DNA of 64,000 nucleotides from Prauserella muralis (GTDB lineage: Bacteria; Actinomycetota; Actinomycetes; Mycobacteriales; Pseudonocardiaceae). The DNA lies in contig NZ_MASW01000002.1 of the NCBI RefSeq assembly GCF_003202285.1, positions 1,364,001-1,428,000 of the forward strand. The letters are read 5' to 3'. A program made the position numbers and the translations under genes. The stretch's first letter is position 1, and each line of letters opens with the position of its first letter. Of the stretch, positions 1 to 8,609 are shown piece by piece. Below the pieces are notes generated by a model. That model was not told the DNA's origin, did no database searches, and saw nothing but the letters and a program-made list of their open reading frames with translations.

Positions 1-17
1 AATAGGAGGGGATCTCT

Positions 18-470
18 GTGGCCGATCAGGCTCGTGCCAGGAGGCTGGCCAAGCGCATCGCGCAGATCGTCGCGTCGGCGCTCGAACACGAGGTCAAGGA
101 CCCGCGGCTGGGCAACGTGACGATCACCGACGCGCGGATCACCGGTGATCTCCGGGACGCCACGGTGTACTACACGGTGCTCGGCGAAAGCCTCGACGCC
201 GCACCGGACTTCGCCGGTGCCGCCGCCGCGCTGGAGTCGGCGCGTGGCGTGCTGCGGACGAAGGTGGGCCAGGGCACCGGGGTGCGCTACACGCCGACGT
301 TGACGTTCGTGCCCGACCACGTGCCCGCCGACGCGCGGCACATCGACGAACTGCTCGCCAAGGCCAGGGAGGCGGACGCCGAGGTGGCCCGGCAGGCGAC
401 GGGCGCGAAGCCGGCGGGCGAGCCGGACCCGTACCGCGCGCCCCGCGAGGAGGACCCCGAGTCCGAGTAG
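18..470 (+). CDS. rbfA: Ribosome-binding factor A
   Basis: RbfA binds the 30S subunit and helps mature the 5' end of 16S rRNA. The 150-residue product has the single KH-like fold of the family, with the N-terminal segment of basic residues ([11 protein letters not shown]) and the conserved core [16 protein letters not shown] at about 27-42, followed by the YYTVLG strand. The last 40 residues are an acidic, poorly conserved tail, usual in actinobacteria. A GGAGGGG Shine-Dalgarno sequence lies 5-11 bases before the GTG start. In relatives rbfA follows infB, so infB probably lies just outside the window. Identification is firm. Confidence 0.95.
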   Translation: MADQARARRLAKRIAQIVASALEHEVKDPRLGNVTITDARITGDLRDATVYYTVLGESLDAAPDFAGAAAALESARGVLRTKVGQGTGVRYTPTLTFVPDHVPADARHIDELLAKAREADAEVARQATGAKPAGEPDPYRAPREEDPESE

Positions 471-498
471 GACTTCCGCGTCCGATCTTGCGTTTGCC

Positions 499-520
499 TG
501 CATTATGACTGCATAATGCA
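499..520. promoter_or_regulatory. Operator/promoter of the VapBC-type pair
   Basis: A perfect inverted repeat has 9-bp arms (499-507 and 512-520, TGCATTATG and its complement) around ACTG. It contains a CATAAT -10-like hexamer at 512-517, only 6 bases before the ATG of the antitoxin gene. This AT-rich island in GC-rich DNA fits the autoregulatory operator expected for an RHH antitoxin; transcription from this box would give a leaderless mRNA. The role is inferred; the symmetry is directly visible. Confidence 0.7.
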
Positions 521-523
521 TGC

Positions 524-805
524 ATGGCTGTGCTGACTATCCGGGACGTTCCCGAAGACACGAAAGCCGCGTTGGCGCGCGACGCGCGTCAACGCGGTCA
601 GTCACTGCAAGCGTTTCTCCTTGCCGTTCTCGAACGGCAGGCCGAGTTCGGGCGGAACCGGGAGCTACTGGCCGAGATCGCGGACGAGCTGGCCGAGGGC
701 GGTGGCGCAGATGCCGACGCGGCGGATGCGGCCGACCTGCTGGCGCAGGCCCGCGCAGGGCGCGATATCGCCGGTGGCGCGGAGGCACCGGGCGGCGCCG
801 CGTGA
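524..805 (+). CDS. FitA/VapB-like RHH antitoxin
   Basis: A 93-residue protein whose first 40 residues match the ribbon-helix-helix antitoxins of the FitA/VapB group: a strand (LTIRDVP) and two helices carrying KAALARDARQRGQSLQAF. The acidic, Ala/Gly/Asp-rich C-terminal half would be the toxin-neutralising tail. Its stop codon overlaps the toxin start by 4 bases (GTGA), indicating translational coupling. The perfect palindrome touching its start codon is the likely binding site for autorepression. No SD precedes the ATG. It could be labelled VapB or FitA; the family assignment is stronger than the subfamily. Confidence 0.85.
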   Translation: MAVLTIRDVPEDTKAALARDARQRGQSLQAFLLAVLERQAEFGRNRELLAEIADELAEGGGADADAADAADLLAQARAGRDIAGGAEAPGGAA

Positions 806-1212
806 TCGTCGTCGACGCGTCAGTGCTGGCGAACCTGCTGCTGTACGCCGACGAGCGTGGTCGCCGTGCCCGTGCGGTACTGGGCCGGGATGTCGAGTGG
901 GCGGCACCCGAGCATTGGAAGGCGGAGGTGTTCTCGGTCGTCCGCGGGCTCTCCCTGAGCGGCAAACTCACCGAGAAGTCCGCCGTCCGTGCCGTGGAGC
1001 GCCTGCCGCGACTCGGCATCGACACCGTCTCACTCGATGAACTCCTGACGCGGATGTGGCAGCTTCGAGGCAACATCGCCGCCTACGACGCGCCCTATGT
1101 CGCACTCGCCGAAGCGCGTGCGCTGACGCTTGTCACCTCCGATGCGAGGCTGGCCCGCTCGGCGATGGCGTACTGCCGGGTCGAGCTGGTCGGCGGGGCG
1201 GCCCACAGCTGA
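802..1212 (+). CDS. vapC: PIN-domain toxin (VapC-type ribonuclease)
   Basis: The 136-residue product is a complete PIN domain. The four acidic metal ligands expected of VapC nucleases are visible: Asp5 (VVDASVLAN), Glu42 (WKAEVFS), Asp96 (AAYDAPYVALAE) and Asp114 (TSDARLA). VapC toxins cleave tRNA or rRNA loops with Mg2+ or Mn2+; the target here cannot be read from sequence. The start chosen is the GTG that overlaps the antitoxin stop, since an upstream in-frame extension would run through the antitoxin gene. The pair sits between rbfA and a phosphatase gene, a position not usual for it, which suggests acquisition. Confidence 0.88.
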   Translation: MIVVDASVLANLLLYADERGRRARAVLGRDVEWAAPEHWKAEVFSVVRGLSLSGKLTEKSAVRAVERLPRLGIDTVSLDELLTRMWQLRGNIAAYDAPYVALAEARALTLVTSDARLARSAMAYCRVELVGGAAHS

Positions 1213-1308
1213 ACGCGGCTGCGGCCAGGGCCTGGTCTTCGCCGCGCCGTCACGCCGCGTTGGCCCGGCGCTCCCGCGCTCGCCACACTGCTTTGGCTGG
1301 ATGAGCGC

Positions 1309-2889
1309 ATGATCGCTCAGCCGCATGACCGACGCCGTTTTCTCGCCCTCGCCGGTGGTGGCACGCTCGCGCTGGCCCTCGCCGGCGCCTCCACCTCCGC
1401 GGTGTGGGCCACGCCGCGGTTCCGCGAGGACCCGTTCAGCCTCGGGGTCGCCTCGGGTGAGCCCGACCCGCACGGGGTGGTGCTCTGGACCCGCCTCGCA
1501 CCCGACCCGGTGGCCGCCGACGGTGCGGGCGGCATGCCCGGCAAGGCCGTCAGCGTCGCGTGGCAGGTCGCCGAGGACCCACGGTTCCGCCACGTCGTGC
1601 GCGCCGGAGCGGAGCAGGCCACGCCGGAACTCGGGCACTCGGTGCACGTCGAGGTCGGCGGCCTGCGCCCGGACCGCGAGTACTGGTACCGCTTCCGCGT
1701 CGGCAGCGAGCTGAGCCCGGTGGGACGCACCCGCACCGCGCCGCGCCAGGACGCCCGGCTCACCTCGCTGTCCCTGGCCGCGGTCAGCTGCCAGAACTAC
1801 CCCGACGGGCACTTCACCGCCTACCAGCATCTGGCGCAGGAAGACCTCGACGTCGTCCTGCACCTCGGCGACTACATCTACGAGGGCGCGGCGCAGGGGC
1901 GCCTCGGCCGCGGTCACCTGCCTGCCGCCGAGACGTTCTCGCTGGCCGACTACCGCGTGCGCTACGGCCAGTACAAGAGCGACCCGCACCTGCGAGCCGC
2001 GCACGCCGCGGCCCCGTGGCTGGTCGTGCTCGACGACCACGAGGTCGAGAACAACTGGGCGAACGAGATCTCCCAGGCCGACAGCGAACCCGACCAGGAC
2101 CCGGCCGTGTTCCTCCAGCGCAGGGCCGCCGCCTTCCAGGCCTACTACGAGAACATGCCGCTGCGGCTGACGTCCCGCCCGCACGGGCCCGACATGCGGC
2201 TGTACCGGCACGTGCCCTTCGGTGGCCTGGCGCAGATCAGCATGGTCGACACCCGGCAGTACCGCGACGACCAGGCGTGCGGCGACGGGCGGCGTATCGA
2301 CTGCGTCGAACGGCTGGAACTGGAGCGCACGATGCTCGGGCAGGAGCAGGAGCAGTGGCTGCTGCGCGGCATGCAGCGGTCGGCGGCGACGTGGCAGATC
2401 ATGGGCAACCAGGTGTTCATGATGCAGGCCGACCACGAGGCGGGGCCTGTGCAGGCGTTCGGCATGGACACCTGGGACGGGTACTACGCCGCGCGGAGGC
2501 GGCTGCTGTCCGGCGTGCGCGACCGGGGTGTCGAGAACTTCGTCGTGCTCACCGGCGACGCCCACCGCAGCGTCGCCGCCGACCTGAAGGTCGACTTCGA
2601 CGACACCACCTCGCCCGCGGTGGGCACCGAGTTCCTCGGCACGTCGGTCAGCTCCGGCGCCGACGGCAGGGACATGGACGACCTGGGCCGCACGTGGCTG
2701 GCGGAGAACCCGCACATGCGGTTCCACAACGCCCAGCGCGGCTACATGCGCATCACCGCAACGCCGAGGGAGCTGCGCACCGACTACCGCGTGGTCCCGT
2801 ACGTCACCACGCCCGGAGCGCCCGTGCACACCAGGGCGAGCGTGTTCGTGGAAGCGGGGCGCCCCGGTATCGCCCACGTCACCGCCTGA
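1309..2889 (+). CDS. phoD: PhoD-type alkaline phosphatase, Tat-exported
   Basis: This 526-residue protein starts with a twin-arginine signal (DRRRFLALAGG, then a hydrophobic Ala/Leu stretch to about residue 35), so it should be exported folded. The PhoD_N domain covers about 40-135 and the metallophosphatase domain the rest. Metal-binding motifs of the family are present: LHLGDYIYEG near 185, DDHEVENNW near 242, MGNQVFMM near 365 and LTGDAHRS near 414. PhoD enzymes are Ca2+/Fe3+-dependent phosphodiesterases/monoesterases that release phosphate from organic esters or teichoic acids. No clear SD is seen before the ATG. No pho box was identified by eye. Confidence 0.92.
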   Translation: MIAQPHDRRRFLALAGGGTLALALAGASTSAVWATPRFREDPFSLGVASGEPDPHGVVLWTRLAPDPVAADGAGGMPGKAVSVAWQVAEDPRFRHVVRAGAEQATPELGHSVHVEVGGLRPDREYWYRFRVGSELSPVGRTRTAPRQDARLTSLSLAAVSCQNYPDGHFTAYQHLAQEDLDVVLHLGDYIYEGAAQGRLGRGHLPAAETFSLADYRVRYGQYKSDPHLRAAHAAAPWLVVLDDHEVENNWANEISQADSEPDQDPAVFLQRRAAAFQAYYENMPLRLTSRPHGPDMRLYRHVPFGGLAQISMVDTRQYRDDQACGDGRRIDCVERLELERTMLGQEQEQWLLRGMQRSAATWQIMGNQVFMMQADHEAGPVQAFGMDTWDGYYAARRRLLSGVRDRGVENFVVLTGDAHRSVAADLKVDFDDTTSPAVGTEFLGTSVSSGADGRDMDDLGRTWLAENPHMRFHNAQRGYMRITATPRELRTDYRVVPYVTTPGAPVHTRASVFVEAGRPGIAHVTA

Positions 2890-2908
2890 CCGGCGTGACC
2901 CGGCCCGC

Positions 2909-3946
2909 CTACTCCTTGCGGGCCACCAGTACGTCGCGGACGATCGCCTGGTCGACGCGGTGCGCGAGGCCCTCGTACGGGCCGCCCTCGCGCACCGCGA
3001 AGCCGGATCGCCGCAGGATCTCCGCCAGCTCGTCGCGGCCCACCACGTGGGTGTTCCAGGACAGCCCGATGGCTCCGCCGGGCCGCAGCACCCGCTCCCA
3101 CACCGGCACCGCCGCGGCGAGCAGGTCACGCGGACTCCGCGACAGGCTCGCGTCCTGGCCGCGGCTGCCGTGCTGCACGCCGTACGGCGCGTCGGTGACG
3201 ATCACGTCGACCGAGTGACGGCGCAGCAGCTCGTCGGTGTGCAGCGTGTCGGTGTTGAGGAAGGTGAGCGTGCGGGTGTCGCCCTCCTTGTACCGCTCCT
3301 TGGTGACGCCGTACTCGATGTCGAGCCGCCGCCCGAGGCGGGTCTTGTTGCGCCGCAACTGTCCCGCCTCGGCGGTGTGCTTGAGCCGCTTGGTGCGCAG
3401 CCAGGTCTTGATGAACTGCTGGTAGGCGTCGAAGTCCTTGGCGTCGAGTTCCAGGCCGGTGGCGTGGAAGCCGTACATCATCGCCTGGTTGAGCGTGGTT
3501 CCCCTGCCACACAACGGATCCAGCAGCCGCAGCCCGCCCTCACGCAGCGCCGACGGCCGGTCGCTGGTGAGCACCGTGAGGTTGAGCAGCAGCTTGGTGA
3601 ACAGCTCGTTGGTCTTGCCGCTGTACTTCTGGATCGTCAGCAGGTCCGAGTCGAACACGTCGGCGGGCGCGAGCTCCACGGGGCGCAGCAGCTCGCCGGT
3701 GAGTTCGAACAGGACATACGCCGAGGACAGGTTGGACAGGTACGCGACGTCGTCGTCGGTCAACGGTGTGCCGGTGGTGAACGTGACGTACTCGGCGCCG
3801 CCGATGGCGCGGGTCCCCACCTCGGCGATCTCCGTGGACAGCACGGTCGCGCCGAACACCGACAGCTCGGCGCTCAGCAGCCGCGGCGAGGTGTCGGTGT
3901 AGACGCGGTTGGCCGACGGCAGGATGAGGATCGCGTACTCAGGCAT
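2909..3946 (-). CDS. SAM-dependent RNA methyltransferase, TRM11/UPF0020-like
   Basis: A 345-residue class I methyltransferase. The N-terminal half resembles the RNA-binding region of TRM11-type tRNA guanosine methyltransferases; the C-terminal Rossmann domain has the SAM-binding loop DPLCGRGTT (143-151), an acidic end of strand two (GLELDAKDF) and the catalytic motif TDAPYGVQ (251-258), a (D/N)PPY variant with Ala in place of the first Pro. A TAATCT box 7 bases before the ATG and no SD suggest a leaderless transcript. The substrate (probably tRNA) is inferred from family only. It converges with phoD, leaving 19 bases between the stops. Confidence 0.8.
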   Translation of the reverse strand: MPEYAILILPSANRVYTDTSPRLLSAELSVFGATVLSTEIAEVGTRAIGGAEYVTFTTGTPLTDDDVAYLSNLSSAYVLFELTGELLRPVELAPADVFDSDLLTIQKYSGKTNELFTKLLLNLTVLTSDRPSALREGGLRLLDPLCGRGTTLNQAMMYGFHATGLELDAKDFDAYQQFIKTWLRTKRLKHTAEAGQLRRNKTRLGRRLDIEYGVTKERYKEGDTRTLTFLNTDTLHTDELLRRHSVDVIVTDAPYGVQHGSRGQDASLSRSPRDLLAAAVPVWERVLRPGGAIGLSWNTHVVGRDELAEILRRSGFAVREGGPYEGLAHRVDQAIVRDVLVARKE

Positions 3947-3980
3947 CGCGCCAAGATTAGGCGACCCCGCCCGGTGCGGC

Positions 3981-4667
3981 TCAGCCTGGCACCGCCGTGC
4001 CGTAGGGCAGGTAGCGCCGGAAGCCGAGGGGCGTCAGGCCGGGCGTGCGCCCGATCAGGCCGGGCACCTCGTCACCGGCGCGGAGGCTGCTGTCCACGAC
4101 GCGCTGGTGTGCCCCCTCGTCCGCGAACTCGGCCCAGTTGAGCACCCGGCTGCCGTCGACAGCGACGTGGAAGTGGTTGGCCCGCATGCCCTCCGGCGCG
4201 GCACCGAGGGCGGGACCCGAGCGCAGGGACAGCAGCGCGTCGACGAAGCCCTCGCCCACCTCGGCGGAGGTGGTGTCGAAGGTCACCAGCACGACGACAC
4301 CCGGCTGGACGTCCTCGGCGGGGACGGCGCTGCGGTAGAGCCGGTAACCGGTCGCCTCCACGCGCTCGATGCCCGGCATCCTTGCGTCGATCCCGGCGTT
4401 GCGGGCCGCCCGGCCCGCGCGGCGGAAGTCCTCCACGGCCCGCTCGGCCGTCCACTGTGAATAGTGCAGCAGCGTGTGCCCCTCGGTGCCCAGCAGGACG
4501 CTGTGGGCCAGCAGCCCGGGTGGCCACGGTGAGCCGCGCCACTCGGCCAGTGCCGCCTCGGCGGCCGCCCGCTGTGCCGCCGGGTCGCCGACGCGCCAGG
4601 TGCTGACCAGCACGTACCGGGCGTCGTCGCGGCGCAGGTCCGGCAGTGGGGTTGTCGTGTCGCTCAT
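3981..4667 (-). CDS. Antibiotic biosynthesis monooxygenase (ABM)-like protein
   Basis: A 228-residue protein that looks like two tandem ferredoxin-like ABM folds: the first about residues 15-110 (YVLVSTWRVGD ... LLHYSQWTAERAVEDF), the second about 120-225 (VVLVTFDTT ... RVLNWAEFADEGAHQRVV). The repeated signature is a W/N-Y-S-QW or NWAEF strand, followed by a helix. Such proteins are cofactor-free monooxygenases or heme-related enzymes, but the pocket residues cannot be judged here. A TAGCGT box 7 bases upstream of the ATG, with no SD, suggests leaderless transcription. Its promoter faces the divergent MATE gene promoter. Confidence 0.75.
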   Translation of the reverse strand: MSDTTTPLPDLRRDDARYVLVSTWRVGDPAAQRAAAEAALAEWRGSPWPPGLLAHSVLLGTEGHTLLHYSQWTAERAVEDFRRAGRAARNAGIDARMPGIERVEATGYRLYRSAVPAEDVQPGVVVLVTFDTTSAEVGEGFVDALLSLRSGPALGAAPEGMRANHFHVAVDGSRVLNWAEFADEGAHQRVVDSSLRAGDEVPGLIGRTPGLTPLGFRRYLPYGTAVPG

Positions 4668-4759
4668 GCGGCCGACGCTAGGGGCGGCGGCAGGCGGCGG
4701 GCATCTGTCGGATGACTGGGGCCGCGCCGAGTGTCGGTGCCGGTGGCTACTCTCGCCTG

Positions 4760-6076
4760 GTGGCCAACGTGATCCAGGAGCGCGTTCCGGCTCGCACGGT
4801 GTTCGGGCTGGCCGTCCCGGCGCTGGGGGTGCTCGCGGCGGAGCCGCTCTACGTCCTCGTCGACACGGCCGTGGTCGGCCATCTCGGCGCGCTGCCGCTG
4901 GCGGGGCTCGCGCTCGGCGGCACGCTGCTGTCGCTGGTGTCGACGCAACTGACCTTCCTCTCCTATGGCACGACCGCGCGCACGGCCCGCCTGCACGGCG
5001 CCGGCCGCAGGGCGGAGGCGGTCAGCGAGGGTGTGCAGGCGACGTGGCTCGCGCTGGTCGTGGGCCTGGTGATCGCCGGGGTGGGGCAGGTGCTGGCCGA
5101 GCCGGTGGCCAGGGCGATGTCCGGCGACGAGGCAATCACCGGCGAGGCGGTGTCGTGGCTGCGGATCGCGCTGTGCGGCACGCCGATGATCCTCGTCACG
5201 ATGGCGGGCAACGGCTGGATGCGCGGCGTGCAGGACGCGGTGCGCCCGCTGCGCTACGTGCTCATCGGCAACGGCGTGTCCGCCGTGCTCTGTCCCGTGC
5301 TGGTGTACCCGGTGGGGTGGGGCCTGGAGGGCTCCGCGGTGGCCAACCTCGCCGCCCAGACCCTGTCCGGTGGGCTGTTCCTGCTGGCACTGGCCAGGGA
5401 ACGCGCAGGGCTGCGGCCGCGGCCCTCGGTGATGTGGGCCCAGCTGCGGCTCGGCCGCGACCTGGTGCTGCGCAGCCTCGCCTTCCAGGCGTGCTTCCTG
5501 TCCGCCGCCACCGTCGCCGCACGCACCTCCACCGAGGCGGTCGGCGCCCACCAGGTGGTGCTGCAGCTGTGGACGTTCCTGTCACTGGTGCTCGACTCGG
5601 TGGCGATCGCCGCGCAGTCGCTGGTCGGCGCGGCCCTCGGCGCGGAATCGCGGCGCAGGGCGCAAGGCGTGGCCACGCAGATCGCCGGCTACGGGCTGGC
5701 CCTCGGCTGCGTGCTGGGCGTGGTGTTCGCCGCGGTGTCGCAGGTGCTGCCGAGGGCATTCACCTCCGACGCCGGCGTGCTCGCCGAGATTCCGCACGCG
5801 TGGTGGTTCTTCGTCGCGCTGCAACCGGTGGCGGGGGTGGTGTTCGCACTCGACGGGGTGCTGCTCGGCGCGGGCGACGCCGCGTTCCTGCGCAACGCGA
5901 CCCTGGGCAGCGCCGTGCTCGGCTTCCTGCCGCTGATCTGGGCCTCACTGGCTTTCGGCTGGGGACTGGTGGGCATCTGGTCCGGGCTGTCGCTGTTCAT
6001 GATGCTGCGCCTTGGCTTCGTGGTCGTGCGCTGGCGGTCGGGTGACTGGGCGGTGGTCGGCGCCGTGCGCGCGTGA
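4760..6076 (+). CDS. MATE family efflux transporter (DinF-like)
   Basis: A 438-residue polytopic membrane protein with about 12 hydrophobic helices and the MATE features PLYVLVDTAVVGHLG in the first helix pair and a second MatE repeat starting near the middle. MATE proteins export cationic drugs or metabolites by H+ or Na+ antiport. The start chosen is the GTG reading VANVIQERVPA, because a TACTCT -10 box ends 6 bases before it; an ATG 48 bases upstream is in frame but would lie upstream of that box. In mycobacteria and Pseudonocardiaceae dinF normally follows rbfA-nrnA; here four unrelated genes and an inserted toxin-antitoxin pair separate it from rbfA. Confidence 0.9.
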   Translation: MANVIQERVPARTVFGLAVPALGVLAAEPLYVLVDTAVVGHLGALPLAGLALGGTLLSLVSTQLTFLSYGTTARTARLHGAGRRAEAVSEGVQATWLALVVGLVIAGVGQVLAEPVARAMSGDEAITGEAVSWLRIALCGTPMILVTMAGNGWMRGVQDAVRPLRYVLIGNGVSAVLCPVLVYPVGWGLEGSAVANLAAQTLSGGLFLLALARERAGLRPRPSVMWAQLRLGRDLVLRSLAFQACFLSAATVAARTSTEAVGAHQVVLQLWTFLSLVLDSVAIAAQSLVGAALGAESRRRAQGVATQIAGYGLALGCVLGVVFAAVSQVLPRAFTSDAGVLAEIPHAWWFFVALQPVAGVVFALDGVLLGAGDAAFLRNATLGSAVLGFLPLIWASLAFGWGLVGIWSGLSLFMMLRLGFVVVRWRSGDWAVVGAVRA

Positions 6077-6191
6077 GGAATAACACGCTGATAACGGGTA
6101 TGTTTCGGCGATCGTTAGTCGATACAAGTAGCGGGACGGCGGTGCCGGCGTCCTCGTCGCAGTCCGCCCACGTCGTCTTGGAGGGAGCTAC

Positions 6192-7529
6192 TTGTCGTCC
6201 GGGAGCCCGGCGATCGCGCGTGCCAGCGCTCGGTCGTGGCTGATCTGGTTGACCGCCGCCTTCGTCTACGTCCTCGCCGTGTTCCACCGCACCTCGTTCG
6301 GGGTCGCGGGACTCGAAGCCGCCGACCGCTTCGGGGTGGGAGCCGCCGCACTCGGCACGTTCACCGTGCTCCAGGTCGGTGTCTACGCCGCCATGCAGAT
6401 CCCGACCGGGGTGCTCGTCGACCGGTTCGGTCCGCGCAACGTCCTCACCGCGGCGCTCGTCTTCCTCGGCTCCGGCCAGGTGCTGCTCGCCGTCGCCGAC
6501 ACCTACGCCCTCGGGCTGCTCGCCCGCGGCGTCCTCGGGCTCGGCGACGCGCTCACGTTCGTCTCCGTGCTGCGCCTGGCCGCCAACCACTTCCCGGCCA
6601 AGCAGTACATGCTGGTCACCGCGTTCACCGGCGCCCTCGGTTTCGCCGGCAACCTCGCCGCGACCCTGCCGCTGACCCTGCTGCTCGCCGGCCCCGGCTG
6701 GCTGCCGACGTTCCTCGCGGCCGGGCTGGTCACCGTGCTGTTCGTGGCGATCGTCCAGTGGCGCGTGCACGACACCCCGCACTCGCGGGTCACCGAGTCG
6801 CAGGCGGCCTCCGCCCGCGAGGTCGGCAGGCAGGTCCTCACCGCGCTGCGGGTGCCCGGCACGCGGCTCGGCTTCTGGACGCACTTCTCGACCATGTTCG
6901 GGCAGAACGTGCTCGTGCTGCTGTGGGGCGTGCCGTTCCTCGTGCAGGGCCAGGGCTACGCGGCCACCACCGCCAGTTCGCTGCTCGCCGTGTTCGTGAT
7001 CGGCTCGATGATCGGCGGCCCGCTCGTGGGCGGTTTCGTCGGCCGCAAACCGGAGGCGCGCATGCCGCTCGTGCTGGGCTTCCTGGCGACCATGGCGGTC
7101 GTGTGGACGGTGCTGCTGAGCTGGCCGGGCCGCATCCCGCTCGCCGTGCTCGTGCCCGCGTTCGCGCTCATCTCCTTCGGCGGTCCGATGTCGACCATCG
7201 GGTTCGCGCTCGCCAGGGACTACAACCCGCTGCCCCGTGTGGGCACCGCCACCGGCATGGTCAACGTCGGTGGCTTCGTCGCCACCACCATCGCGGCGCT
7301 GGCCATCGGCGTGCTGCTGGAGGTCTCCGGTGGCAGCTTCCGCGTCGCGCTCGGCTCCGTACTGGCGCTGCTGCTGTTCGGCAGCTGGCGGATGATCGTC
7401 TGGTACCTGCGCGCCAGGGCCGCGGTGTTCGCGGCCCAGGAGCGCGGTGAGGCGGTGCCCGTGCAGATCCGGCGCCGCCCGTGGGACGTGCGCGGGCCGG
7501 AGCGTCAGCGGGTCGCCGCCGCGGCCTGA
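6192..7529 (+). CDS. MFS transporter
   Basis: A 445-residue major facilitator protein with 12 predicted transmembrane helices. The loop between helices 2 and 3 carries the family motif as GVLVDRFGPRNVL, and the matching second-half loop reads GGFVGRKPEARMP. Substrate unknown. The start is a TTG (Ser-Ser-Gly-Ser) preceded at 6 bases by GAGGGAG; no better ATG or GTG lies near. The 115-base gap from the MATE gene holds AT-richer sequence (ataacacgctgataacgg) likely to contain its promoter, but no unambiguous -35/-10 pair could be assigned. Confidence 0.88.
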   Translation: MSSGSPAIARASARSWLIWLTAAFVYVLAVFHRTSFGVAGLEAADRFGVGAAALGTFTVLQVGVYAAMQIPTGVLVDRFGPRNVLTAALVFLGSGQVLLAVADTYALGLLARGVLGLGDALTFVSVLRLAANHFPAKQYMLVTAFTGALGFAGNLAATLPLTLLLAGPGWLPTFLAAGLVTVLFVAIVQWRVHDTPHSRVTESQAASAREVGRQVLTALRVPGTRLGFWTHFSTMFGQNVLVLLWGVPFLVQGQGYAATTASSLLAVFVIGSMIGGPLVGGFVGRKPEARMPLVLGFLATMAVVWTVLLSWPGRIPLAVLVPAFALISFGGPMSTIGFALARDYNPLPRVGTATGMVNVGGFVATTIAALAIGVLLEVSGGSFRVALGSVLALLLFGSWRMIVWYLRARAAVFAAQERGEAVPVQIRRRPWDVRGPERQRVAAAA

Positions 7530-7556
7530 GCGAGCCCCTCGCTAAGGTGTGCGGCC

Positions 7557-8456
7557 GTGTCCCGACAGCCCGCCAAGCCCGCGCCCGCCCCCGGCCTGCT
7601 CGTCGTCGACAAGCCGGGCGGCATGACGTCGCACGACGTCGTCGCCCGTGCCCGCCGCATCATGGGCACCCGCAAGGTCGGTCACGCCGGCACGCTGGAT
7701 CCGATGGCCACCGGCGTGCTGGTGCTGGGCATCGAGCGCGCCACCAAGCTGCTCGGGCACCTGGCGCTGGACCGCAAGACCTACCTCGCCACGATCGCCC
7801 TCGGCGCGTCGACCACCACCGACGACGTCGAGGGCGAGCCGCTGGAGCAGACCGACCCGGCCGGGGTCACCGACGAGCGCATCCGGCAGGGCGTCGCGGC
7901 GCTGACCGGTGACATCCAGCAGGTGCCCAGCGCCGTCAGCGCCGTGAAGGTGGACGGCAAGCGCGCCTACGCGCGGGTACGCGCCGGGGAGGACGTGGAG
8001 CTGCCCGCGCGGCCGGTGAGCGTGTACCGGTTCGACCTGCTCGCCACCCGGCGCACGCCCGGCCGCATCGAGCTGGACGTGATGATCGACTGCTCGTCGG
8101 GTACCTACGTGCGCGCTCTCGCCAGGGACCTCGGCCGCGACCTCGGCGTCGGCGGCCACCTCGCGGCGCTGCGCCGCACCACCGTCGGGCCGTTCACGCT
8201 CGCCACCGCGCGCACGCTGGACCGCATCGAGCAGGAACCGGAGCTGTCGCTGAGCCTCGACGAGGCGGTGGCGGCGGCCTTCCCCCGGCACGACGTCGAC
8301 GCGGCGACCGCCAGGGCCGTGCGGCACGGCCAGCGCATCCCCGCCGCCGGGATCGAGGGCACCTACGGCGTGTTCGACCCCGCGGGGAAGGTGCTCGCGC
8401 TCGCCGCCGATGCCGGGGACGTGGCCCGCCCCGTGGTCGTCCTCGCTCCCGCCTGA
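7557..8456 (+). CDS. truB: tRNA pseudouridine(55) synthase
   Basis: TruB isomerises U55 in the T-loop of tRNAs. The 299-residue product shows the N-terminal motif LLVVDKPGGMTSHDVV, the catalytic Asp48 in HAGTLDPMATGVL, the KTYLATIALGAST strand and the C-terminal SGTYVRALARDLG segment; length is typical. A TAAGGT box lies 8 bases before the GTG start with no SD, fitting a leaderless mRNA whose promoter overlaps the gap after the MFS gene. It precedes ribF, as in many actinobacteria. Confidence 0.95.
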   Translation: MSRQPAKPAPAPGLLVVDKPGGMTSHDVVARARRIMGTRKVGHAGTLDPMATGVLVLGIERATKLLGHLALDRKTYLATIALGASTTTDDVEGEPLEQTDPAGVTDERIRQGVAALTGDIQQVPSAVSAVKVDGKRAYARVRAGEDVELPARPVSVYRFDLLATRRTPGRIELDVMIDCSSGTYVRALARDLGRDLGVGGHLAALRRTTVGPFTLATARTLDRIEQEPELSLSLDEAVAAAFPRHDVDAATARAVRHGQRIPAAGIEGTYGVFDPAGKVLALAADAGDVARPVVVLAPA

Positions 8457-8609
8457 ACCGGCAACCCTCGGCGGAGCAAGGCATCGCCCGGCGGCGAGCC
8501 GAAGGGCACCCTCGGTACGCGTCAGGTACCCGGGGGCACCTTGGGCGCGCCGGTGGCGCCGCCACCCTGCTTGTCGGCCGGTCCGCCACCGGCGGCTACG
8601 CTCCGCAGC

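Noticed and set aside
520-801. In-frame upstream extension of the PIN toxin ORF from an ATG near 520
   Set aside because: It runs entirely through the antitoxin gene in another frame and adds no PIN-domain residues; the GTG overlapping the antitoxin stop gives a complete 136-residue PIN domain.
1030-3129. A very long minus-strand ORF opposite phoD
   Set aside because: It is the complementary shadow of phoD and neighbouring genes, with Arg/Pro/His-rich composition and no recognisable domain. Such shadow ORFs are expected at this GC content.
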